Assembly (NCBI GenBank): GCA_005776735.1
Contig: SXOM01000653.1
Location: forward strand, 1 to 12,690
Reading direction: 5' to 3'
DNA: 12,690 nt
Source of the DNA: Pseudomonadota bacterium
GTDB lineage: Bacteria; Myxococcota_A; UBA796; SXON01
The translations under genes and the position numbers were made by a program. Positions within the stretch are counted from its first letter, which is position 1. Every line of letters begins with the position of its first letter. A model generated the notes under the pieces. The model worked only from the letters and a program-made list of their open reading frames with translations, did no database searches and was not told the DNA's origin. Positions 6,452-12,690 of the stretch are shown piece after piece.

Positions 6452-8325
6452 TCGCAGAACGGCGCCTTCTTCCGCGCTTCGTTGTTCCCTTCTTCGCACT
6501 CGGTGATCGTGCCGGTACGGGTGCCGTTGTCGTCGACGTAGACCCACAGGGCGTCGGCGTCTTCGAGGTCCTCGGTCTTCACCGAGAACGTGAGCGCCTC
6601 GGAGGTGCGGCCCGACGGCGTGGGCGTCGTGGTGACGGCGGTGGCCAACGCCTCGAGCTCACCGCCCTTCTCGGCGTAGAGCGCGAGCTCCAGCCCCGCC
6701 TCGACGTCCTGCGCGCCGGAGTTGCGTGCACGCGCGGTGAGGGTGTACCAGCCGCGGTCGCAGTCGTCGGCGCACGTGGCCAGGATTTCGACCTCGACGT
6801 CGGCAGCGAGGCCTTCCCCGGGGGGGAGCGCGTTGGCGGACCGGTAGTTGTTGTAGACCGTGAAGTTGGGCGTCGCGTCGACCGGCACCGAAAGGTCGTC
6901 GTTGATGTTGGTGATGCTGTACGCGAACTGGTTCCACACCGGGCGCGCGGGGGCCCAGGAGTTGTTCACGTCGCGGTACACGCTGAACGCGGCGCCGTAC
7001 AACTGGTCGTGCGACACCACGATGTCGGCGTGGCCGTCGGCGTCGACGTCGGCGATGACCGGGTAGTCGTACATCGTGTCGCTGGCGTGTTCGTCGGTCC
7101 TGAACTTCAGCACGCCGTCGGTGCCGTTGTAGGCGTACACGGCGACCTCGTCGAAGTAGACGACCTCGAGCACGCCGTCGCCTTCGAAGTCGAAGGTGCT
7201 CGCGCCGCTGGCGCCCGTCATGTCGCTGGCGCGGGCCTTCCACAAGACCGACCCGTCCTCGCCGTTGACGACCCACACGTTGTTGGCGCGGGCGGCGATG
7301 ACCTCGGGGAGGCCGTCGCCGTCGACGTCGGCGATGGACGGCACCGACATGATGCCCTCGGTGTCGCCGCCGCCGCCGGGAAGCTCGTAACGCCAGAGCT
7401 GGTCGCCTTCGTAGGTGTAGGCGACCAGCTCCGAGTAGGTGGAGCGGACGAAGTCGCCGTCGCCGTCGTTGTCGAGGTCGGCGATGGCGGTTGCGCCGTC
7501 GGTGCCGCCGGGGACGATGCGCACCGTGTGGCCGTCGGCGTCGTACATCGCGTCGCCCACCACCACCTCTTCGAGGCCGTCGAGATCGAGGTCGCCGATG
7601 GCGGGCGTGCTGCCCTCGCCGTAGAGCGGGCCGATGCCTCCGAAGTAGTTGTCACACCCGCGACCGTCGCGACCGACGCCGCGCTCGTTGAGGTCTTCGT
7701 CCAAGAACGCACGCCCGGCCACGATCTCGACGTCGCCGTCGTGCTCCATGTCGGCCACGATGATGCCCGTCGCGTGGTCGAACTCGCCGTCGGTGTAGTA
7801 GTCGGACTCGGCCAGGAGTGTGCCGTCGTAGGCGTACTTCACCACCGAGAAGTCGCCGTTGCCGAGCGTCTTCACCGCGAAGATCTCGGCCTTCCCGTCG
7901 TCGTCGACGTCGGCGATCGTCGGGCCGCTGCCGAAGGCGATCGACGCGCCCGAGGTGGACCACTTGTGGTCGCCGTCGCCTTCGTAGACGGTGATCTCCC
8001 CGGCGGGGTTGAAGAGCCAACCGTCGACCACGAGGATCTCGGGCATGCCGTCGCCGTCGATGTCGCCCACCGCGGGCAACGAGCAGGCGTTGTCGCCCGC
8101 TTCCCAGGCGATCACCGGCTCGAACCCACCGATCTCGTAGTGGCAGGTGTCGCCGAGCGCCACGTCCTCGCGCGGGAACTCGTCGGGCTCACACGCACCG
8201 AGGTCCTCGGTCTCGGGGTCGAAGTCGTCGTCGCCTGCGGAGTCCTTCGTGGGGTCTTCGCCGATCCCGAGCAGGTTGAAGTCGCTGCAGCCCGACACGA
8301 GGACCAGGAGGATGGAGGTGCGCAT
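6448..8325 (-). CDS. FG-GAP/VCBS repeat lipoprotein with C-terminal CARDB-like domain
   Basis: A 625-residue cell-surface or periplasmic lipoprotein. Residues 1-13 form a short signal with lipobox LVSGC (Cys13 lipidated), followed by Ser/Asp and an acidic linker (DSAGDDDFDPETED). Eight DxDxDG-type calcium loops begin at residues 88, 139, 192, 245, 283, 333, 379 and 426, spaced 38-53 apart, as in FG-GAP beta-propellers (integrin-alpha-like). A conserved post-propeller segment, RPVWNQFAYSITNINDD, follows. The C-terminus (about 505-610) has a CARDB/Ig-like pattern (LTARARNSGAQDVEAGL ... ECEEGNNEA). The ATG at 8325 is preferred because it places the lipobox ten residues in; its ribosome site is poor (GGAG about 15 bases upstream), and a GTG at 8352 would add nine residues. 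Translation appears coupled to the signal-peptidase-like gene. Such proteins usually serve adhesion or surface scaffolding; the exact role is unknown. Confidence 0.88.
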   Translation of the reverse strand: MRTSILLVLVSGCSDFNLLGIGEDPTKDSAGDDDFDPETEDLGACEPDEFPREDVALGDTCHYEIGGFEPVIAWEAGDNACSLPAVGDIDGDGMPEILVVDGWLFNPAGEITVYEGDGDHKWSTSGASIAFGSGPTIADVDDDGKAEIFAVKTLGNGDFSVVKYAYDGTLLAESDYYTDGEFDHATGIIVADMEHDGDVEIVAGRAFLDEDLNERGVGRDGRGCDNYFGGIGPLYGEGSTPAIGDLDLDGLEEVVVGDAMYDADGHTVRIVPGGTDGATAIADLDNDGDGDFVRSTYSELVAYTYEGDQLWRYELPGGGGDTEGIMSVPSIADVDGDGLPEVIAARANNVWVVNGEDGSVLWKARASDMTGASGASTFDFEGDGVLEVVYFDEVAVYAYNGTDGVLKFRTDEHASDTMYDYPVIADVDADGHADIVVSHDQLYGAAFSVYRDVNNSWAPARPVWNQFAYSITNINDDLSVPVDATPNFTVYNNYRSANALPPGEGLAADVEVEILATCADDCDRGWYTLTARARNSGAQDVEAGLELALYAEKGGELEALATAVTTTPTPSGRTSEALTFSVKTEDLEDADALWVYVDDNGTRTGTITECEEGNNEARKKAPFCE

Positions 8326-8383
8326 GATCGCGGCGCGTAACTCCAAACCCACACGCCGGCGCGGTGCGATAGCAGGTCAGCAG
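8326..8383. other. Short divergent intergenic region
   Basis: These 58 bases separate the starts of the FG-GAP lipoprotein gene (minus) and the hybrid kinase gene (plus), so promoters for both should lie here or inside the flanking genes. I see no clear -35/-10 pair on either strand and no convincing operator. AGG at 8374-8376, seven bases before the kinase ATG, may serve as its ribosome site. Confidence 0.4.
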
Positions 8384-10266
8384 ATGGATGACTCCGGGGA
8401 AGAACTCGAGCGATTGCGAGCTGAGTTGCAGCTCCTCCGCTACCGCTTCAACCTGCTGGTCGAACACAGCGCCGAGGCCATCTACGTCAAGGACCTCGAG
8501 AGCCGCTACACCTACATCAACGAAGCGGGCGCCCGCATGATGTTCCAGCGGCCGGACCAGCTCATCGGTCGGGACGACGAGGGGTTGTTCGACCCGGGCG
8601 TGGCCGCGGAGATCCGCGCGGACGACCTGCACGTCATCCGGACCGGACAGACGGTGGTCATCCGCACCCAGCGGGTGATGAACAGCGGGCAACGCGTCGC
8701 GTTCTACACCACCAAGCGGCCGTGGTTCGACGCCGAGGGGCGCATCGTCGGGGTGGTCGGCACCACCCAGGACGTGTCCGAGCTGGTCGACGCCCAGCGC
8801 GAAGCGGCGGCGGCCACCGAGAGCTTCCGACTGGTGGTCGAGTCGATGGCCGAGGCCGCCATCGTGCACCAGGACGGGCTCATCCGCTACGCCAACCCCG
8901 CCGCCCTGGCCGTGCTCGGGCGGGGCGAACCGGCGGTGGTGGGCGCGCGCCTGGCGGACTTCGTCCGCCCCGAGGACGGCGCGTTGCTCCACACCCTCGT
9001 AGGGGGTGCCGCCGGCCCGGTCGAGGTGGGCGTCGTGCGGCCCGACCAGGAGATCGCCATCCTCGAGCTGTCCGACGTGGCCGCGTCGTGGTGCGGTGAG
9101 CCGGTCCGGGTGGCCATCGGGCGCGACGTGACCGCGCAGCGGCGCATGCGCGGGCGCCTGCAGGACTCGGAGCGGCTCGCCGCGGTCGGCATGCTCGCGA
9201 CCGGCATCGCGCACGAGATCAAGAACCCGCTCACGTTCATCCTCGGCCAGGCGCAGGTGATGGCGGCGCGGGCGCCTGCGGGCCCCGAGCGCGATCGGCT
9301 CGCCGATCTCATCGACGCCGCCGAGCGGATCGCGGGCATCGTCGCCGGCGTGTCGGCGTTGGGCCGGCCCGAGGTGGAGGAGGTGGGCGTCGTCGACCTG
9401 GAGGGGGCCGCCGATCGGGCACTCTTGTTGGCCGGGGTGCGCCTGCGCGACCGCGCCGAGGTCGTGCGCGTGCGCGGCGGGGTGGTCGGCGTGGCGGGCT
9501 CGGAGCGGAAGGTCGTCCAGATCCTGCTCAACCTGCTCCTCAACGCCGCGCAGGCGATGGGGAACGCCGCGACGCCGGCCCGGATCACGGTGACGACCGG
9601 CATGGACGCTGGCCAGGTCTTCATCCGCGTGGCCGACACCGGCCCGGGGGTCTCCACGCGCACCGCCTCCCGCCTGTTCGAGCCCTTCGTGACCACCAAG
9701 CCCGCGGGGGAGGGGACGGGCCTCGGGCTCTGGGTGTCGCGGAGCATGGCCCAGGAGCTCGGCGGCACGTTGGACCTCGAAAACCCGGGTGGAGCCGGCG
9801 CGTCGTTCATCCTGCGGCTGCCGGCGGCCGCGACGGTCGGGGCCGTCCGCCCGCGCGTGGAGGTGGCGGTTCCATCGGCGGCCGCGGCGACGGCGCTGGT
9901 GCGGCCCCGGTTGTTGCTCGTCGACGACGAGCGCCTCATCAGCGACCTGCTGGTCGACGGGCTGTCGGGGAGCTTCGACATCGTGGCCACCGACGGCGTG
10001 GAGGCCGCGCTGCGCGCGGTCGAGGAGGGGCCGCTCTTCGACGTCATCCTCTGCGACCTCATCATGCCGCGGGGCGGCGGCGCGCGGCTGTTCGACGAGC
10101 TCGGGCGGCGCGGGGTGCGGCCGCGCATGTTGTTCATGAGCGGGGGGCGGCCACGCCCGAAGCACGGCACTTCGTCGACCGGGAGCACGTGGTCCCCATC
10201 GACAAGCCGTTCCGCATCCTCGACGTGCGGCGGCGGCTCCTCGCCGCCCTGGCCGTACCGGCCTAG
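8384..10266 (+). CDS. Soluble hybrid histidine kinase (PAS-PAS-HisKA-HATPase-REC), frameshifted in the receiver
   Basis: A cytoplasmic hybrid kinase without membrane helices. After a short coiled coil come PAS1 (about residues 20-140, ending VGVVGTTQDVSELV), PAS2 (about 145-258), HisKA with phospho-acceptor His277 in HEIKNPL (NtrB-like type), HATPase_c with N box Asn387 (LLNAAQAM), G1 DTGPGV and G2 GEGTGLGLWVS, then a receiver from about 505 with acidic VDDE and phospho-acceptor Asp558 (CDLIMP). After FMSGG the frame breaks at the six-G run 10142-10147. As sequenced it runs on as unlike-protein Ser/Arg-rich residues to a stop at 10333. One base less or more restores ATPEARHFVDREHVVPIDKP, including the conserved receiver Lys, and ends at TAG 10264-10266, giving 627 residues. 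Coordinates follow the restored frame. The ATG at 8384 is the first in frame outside the divergent gene. Confidence 0.85.
10142..10147 (+). other. Six-G run, site of apparent single-base frameshift
   Basis: The receiver-domain frame (codons starting at 10139, 10142, 10145) breaks here, and the continuing homologous frame starts codons at 10150. Adding one G gives MSGGAATPEARHF, a usual sequence for this part of the receiver. A -1 slip would need CGG/GGG re-pairing, so the run is not a standard X XXY YYZ slippery heptamer. The likeliest cause is a homopolymer sequencing or assembly error; a true mutation is the alternative. Confidence 0.8.
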
Positions 10267-11300
10267 CCGAGCGCGGCGAGCACCGCGTCGGTGGCCTCGG
10301 TGGTGCGCAGCGAGCCGCCGAGCTCGCGGGTGACGCGCCCCGCCTTGAGGCAGCGCTGCACGGCGGCCTGGATCCGCGTCTCGTCTTCGGCACGCCCGAG
10401 GTACGCCAACATCATCCCCACGGTGAGGATGCTCGCCAGCGGGTTGGCCACGCCCTGCCCCGCGATGTCCGGCGCGCTCCCGTGCACGGGCTCGAAAAGT
10501 GCCGCCTTGCCGGGGTTGAGGTTGCCGGACGACGCCAGGCCGATGCCGCCCTGCAGGGCCGCGCCGAGGTCGGTGAGGATGTCGCCGAACAGGTTGTTGG
10601 TGACGATGACGTCGAACTCCTGCGGCGCCTGGACCAGGCGCATCGCCAGGACGTCGACGTACAGGTGGGAGGTCTGCAGGTCGGGGTACTCCGCCGCCAC
10701 CTCGCGGAACACCCGCTGCCACAGGTCGTGGCCGTGGCGCATGGCGTTGGCCTTGTCGCTCATGCACACCCGCTTGCGGCCGTTGGTGCGCGCCCAGGAG
10801 AACGCGGCGCGGATGATGCGCTCGACACCCTTGCGGGTGTTGATCTCCTGCTCCATGGCCACCTCGTCGGCGGTGCCCCGCTTGAACTGGCCCCCGACGC
10901 CGGTGTACAGGCCTTCGGTGTTCTCGCGGAACACCACGAAGTCGACGTCGGCCTCGGACTTGTCCTTGAGCGGGCAGTACCGCGCGTCGAGCAGCCGGCA
11001 CGGACGGAAGTTGATGTACAGGTCGAGCTGGAAGCGGCTGCCGAGGAGGATGTCCTTGGCGTGCACGTTGCTCGGCACCCGGGGGTCGCCCAGCGCACCG
11101 AGCAGCACCGCGTCGAACTCCGAGCCGAACCGCGCCATGACGTCGGCCGGCATCGTCGTCCCGTCGCGCAGGTAGCGGTCGGCGCCGAGGTCGAACGCCT
11201 CGGTCTTGATGTCGGGAGCGAGCGCGGCGAGCACGCGGAGCGCCTCGCCGATCACCTCGGGACCGATGCCGTCGCCCGGCACCACAGCGATCTTCGTCAT
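10263..11300 (-). CDS. leuB: 3-isopropylmalate dehydrogenase family enzyme (NAD-dependent beta-decarboxylating)
   Basis: A 345-residue enzyme of the isopropylmalate/isocitrate/tartrate dehydrogenase family, which oxidises and decarboxylates a 2-hydroxyacid using a divalent metal. Visible signatures are GDGIGPEV (residues 9-16), substrate arginines in RFQLDLYINFRP (Arg89, Arg99) and FRENTEGLY (Arg125, Tyr132), the catalytic Lys183 in DKANAM, the metal aspartates Asp240 and Asp244 in GDILTDLG, and the adenine loop HGSAPDIAG. Asp278-Ile279 in that loop is the NAD-type pair; NADP-type isocitrate dehydrogenases carry Lys-Tyr. Length fits LeuB. Substrate is less certain: NTEGLYTGVGG is shared with tartrate and homoisocitrate dehydrogenases, and no leuA, leuC or leuD gene is nearby. 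Its stop shares CTAG (10263-10266) with the hybrid kinase. It lies 21 bases behind the desaturase gene and may be cotranscribed with it. Confidence 0.85.
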   Translation of the reverse strand: MTKIAVVPGDGIGPEVIGEALRVLAALAPDIKTEAFDLGADRYLRDGTTMPADVMARFGSEFDAVLLGALGDPRVPSNVHAKDILLGSRFQLDLYINFRPCRLLDARYCPLKDKSEADVDFVVFRENTEGLYTGVGGQFKRGTADEVAMEQEINTRKGVERIIRAAFSWARTNGRKRVCMSDKANAMRHGHDLWQRVFREVAAEYPDLQTSHLYVDVLAMRLVQAPQEFDVIVTNNLFGDILTDLGAALQGGIGLASSGNLNPGKAALFEPVHGSAPDIAGQGVANPLASILTVGMMLAYLGRAEDETRIQAAVQRCLKAGRVTRELGGSLRTTEATDAVLAALG

Positions 11301-11321
11301 GCCGCGCCTATAGCACGCGCC

Positions 11322-12335
11322 CTACTTGGCGGCGGCGGCGTCCCCACCCTGGGGCACCCAGGCTTCGGCCTCGGCCCAGGTGAGCATGCGGCCCTGCGCG
11401 GGGTCCCAGATGTGGCCGCGCAAGCACGCCCAGATGTCCTTCGGGTTCCACGTGGTGCGGTGCGGGTTCTGCAGCTCGACCATGCCGGCCATCGCCTCGG
11501 GCAGGCGGTAGAACGGGATGCGGTGGTTGAGGTGGTGCACGTGGTGGTAGCCGATGTTGCCGGTGAACCAGTGCATGACCGGGTTCATGTCGAACATCGA
11601 CGAGCTGTGCAGCGCGGCGAAGCTGTACTCCCAATCCTGGCGCGCCCGCAGCTCCATCCCCGGGAAGTTGTGCTGCGCGTAGAACAGGTACGAGCCCGCG
11701 GCCGTCGCGATGGCGACCGGCAACATCCACCCGAGCACCGCCATCTGCCAGCCCACCAGGACCCACGCGACCGCGGCGAATCCGAAGTGGAAGACCAGCG
11801 ACAACAGGCCGTCGAGGTGCTGCCGCGGCTGGCGCCGGAACGGCGACAAGCACATGCCGATGACGAACATGAAGACGTACCCGAACAGCATCGTCACCGG
11901 GTTGCGTACGAACCGGTAGAACATGCGCTGCGCGGCCGGTAGCTCGCGCCACATCGTGACCGTGACGGTGGGGTAGCTGCCGATGGCGGCGCCCACCATC
12001 TTGGCGGTGTGCTTGTGGTGGTAGTCGTGCGTCTCGCGCCAGACGCTCACGCCGGCGAGCACGTAGTACCCGAACAGGCGCATGATGAGCCCGCCGACCG
12101 GCGAGCCCACGAGGATCGCGGTGTGCAGGTAGTCGTGGTAGAAGATGAACACCCGCACCACGAGCAGGCCGCAGAGCACCGTCGCCGGGATGGCCGCCCA
12201 GAGCGGCGCGAACGACGCCACCGCGATGGTCGCGAACCACAGCACCAGGGTGACGATGAGCAGGCGCCAGGTGAGGGCGCGGTCTTCCTTGGCGTAGTCG
12301 TTCGAGGCTCGAACGAGCTCTGGACCCATGCGCAT
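11322..12335 (-). CDS. Membrane fatty acid desaturase
   Basis: A 337-residue integral-membrane di-iron desaturase that introduces a double bond into an acyl chain, so it probably adjusts membrane lipid fluidity. The three histidine boxes are present: HDYLH (residues 67-71), HDYHHKH (103-109) and HHVHH (264-268). There is an additional conserved-looking AQHNF (His222). Hydrophobic segments at about 24-42, 47-66, 80-97, 147-163, 178-196 and 199-219 give the usual layout, with the boxes on the cytoplasmic side. The ATG at 12335 is chosen because CGGAG lies eight bases upstream; the frame is open to 12479, but the extra residues (Gly/Cys/Pro mix) do not look like protein of this family. Regiospecificity (delta-12 or other) cannot be read from sequence. 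It is the first gene of a possible two-gene unit with the dehydrogenase. Confidence 0.92.
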   Translation of the reverse strand: MRMGPELVRASNDYAKEDRALTWRLLIVTLVLWFATIAVASFAPLWAAIPATVLCGLLVVRVFIFYHDYLHTAILVGSPVGGLIMRLFGYYVLAGVSVWRETHDYHHKHTAKMVGAAIGSYPTVTVTMWRELPAAQRMFYRFVRNPVTMLFGYVFMFVIGMCLSPFRRQPRQHLDGLLSLVFHFGFAAVAWVLVGWQMAVLGWMLPVAIATAAGSYLFYAQHNFPGMELRARQDWEYSFAALHSSSMFDMNPVMHWFTGNIGYHHVHHLNHRIPFYRLPEAMAGMVELQNPHRTTWNPKDIWACLRGHIWDPAQGRMLTWAEAEAWVPQGGDAAAAK

Positions 12336-12472
12336 GGAGCAGTCTCCGGTTGTCGCGCTGCTTACAAGAAAGGCGCCCTGTGGGCAAGGGCCCATCCTCC
12401 CTTTGCACGATCCTCCGGTGGGCTGGATCACGCGGTTGACGACGTCAGCCGGACCGCGCACGTTGTCGGTGC
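12336..12472. promoter_or_regulatory. Divergent intergenic region with small inverted repeats
   Basis: These 137 bases separate the desaturase gene (minus) from the gene starting at 12473 (plus). TGACG-a-CGTCA at 12437-12447 is a perfect five-base inverted repeat overlapping TTGACG (12436-12441), a good -35 candidate for the plus-strand gene; the -10 seventeen bases on (CACGTT) is poor. GCCCT (12375-12379) and AGGGC (12387-12391) form a second small hairpin on the desaturase side. An operator at the first site is possible but unproven. Confidence 0.35.
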
Positions 12473-12690
12473 ATGGCAACGATCCGCGTCCGCTCCGATG
12501 GTGTCGAGCTCGAATTGGCCGACGAGGTCGAGCTCGAGGGGATGCGCGCGCGCGGCCTGCTCGATCCGGGCGCCGAACGGTGGGACGGCGAAGCGTGGGT
12601 CTTGTTGGCGCGCACCTCGCGCGCGGCGCGCGCGGCCGACCCGTGGAGTGCCTGGTCGGCGGCCGACGCCGGTGTGGCGGCGCCGCCGCC
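12473..12690 (+). CDS. Hypothetical protein, N-terminal fragment cut by window end
   Basis: An open frame from ATG 12473 runs 72 codons to the edge. It begins MATIRVRSDGVELEL, continues through an acidic stretch with GMRARGLLDPGAERWDGEAW and then becomes Ala/Arg-rich with Trp (DPWSAWSAADAG) and a Pro-rich end. No signal peptide or membrane helix is visible so far. The first 45 residues could be a small input or binding domain ahead of a linker, but I do not recognise the family. There is no good ribosome site, so translation may be leaderless or the start may lie elsewhere. Strong third-position G/C and the upstream promoter-like TTGACG support a real gene. Confidence 0.6.
   Translation, partial: MATIRVRSDGVELELADEVELEGMRARGLLDPGAERWDGEAWVLLARTSRAARAADPWSAWSAADAGVAAPP

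Noticed and set aside
6452..6547. Longer N-terminus for the signal peptidase-like gene
   Set aside because: The extra 32 residues are Arg/His-rich, lie wholly within the coding sequence of the lipoprotein gene, and would put the membrane helix unusually far from the start; the GTG at 6451 gives a normal four-base overlap.
7000..8100. GTCGCCGTCG-like repeats as a possible DNA repeat array or CRISPR
   Set aside because: Spacing is irregular (about 115-160 bases) and the units are the reverse complement of Asp/Gly calcium-loop codons in one gene.
7009..8340. Plus-strand open frame of about 440 codons opposite the FG-GAP gene
   Set aside because: The Val/Asp-rich repeats are the complement of the DxDxDG codons of the lipoprotein; the minus frame has a signal peptide, calcium loops and a proper C-terminal domain.
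10139..10148. Programmed ribosomal frameshift in the hybrid kinase
   Set aside because: The site reads C GGG GGG, not a standard X XXY YYZ heptamer, and there is no known need for frameshifting in such kinases; a homopolymer error or mutation is simpler.
8189..10393. Minus-strand open frame of about 730 codons across the hybrid kinase gene
   Set aside because: It lies opposite recognisable PAS, HisKA, HATPase and receiver domains; its translation is low-complexity His/Arg/Gly-rich sequence with no domain.

Overview
The window is GC-rich DNA, about 70% by eye, with strong G/C preference at third codon positions. It is densely packed, with several start and stop codons overlapping. Large lipoproteins with calcium-loop FG-GAP repeats, PAS histidine kinases and a split KdpD suggest a member of the Myxococcota or an allied deltaproteobacterial lineage. 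This is inference from gene content; no rRNA or other marker is present.

Region 1 (1-3759, + strand) is the end of a kdp potassium-uptake operon: the tail of kdpB, complete kdpC, a short KdpD holding only the cytoplasmic KdpD/USP sensor part, and a separate membrane histidine kinase. Successive genes overlap by 4 bases (ATGA, ATGA, GTGA), which suggests one translationally coupled unit. No kdpE regulator lies in the window.

Region 2 (3820-5833) holds a cysteine-containing exported protein on the minus strand, ndk (nucleoside diphosphate kinase) on the plus strand, and an unrecognised 259-residue protein. The first two are divergent, and their start codons share one CATG tetranucleotide.

Region 3 (5849-8325, - strand) is a two-gene unit. 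An eight-repeat FG-GAP lipoprotein is followed, with a GTGA overlap, by a signal peptidase I homologue in which the Ser and Lys of the catalytic dyad are replaced by Asp and Arg. This unit is the most unusual part of the window.

Region 4 (8384-10266, + strand) is a soluble PAS-PAS-HisKA-HATPase-receiver hybrid kinase. Its receiver domain is interrupted by an apparent one-base loss in a run of six G. The restored frame ends at a stop that shares a CTAG with the stop of the next gene.

Region 5 (10263-12335, - strand) has a membrane fatty acid desaturase followed, 21 bases on, by an NAD-type isopropylmalate dehydrogenase family enzyme. A divergent gene begins at 12473 and runs off the end. No tRNA, rRNA, CRISPR array, insertion sequence or phage gene was seen.
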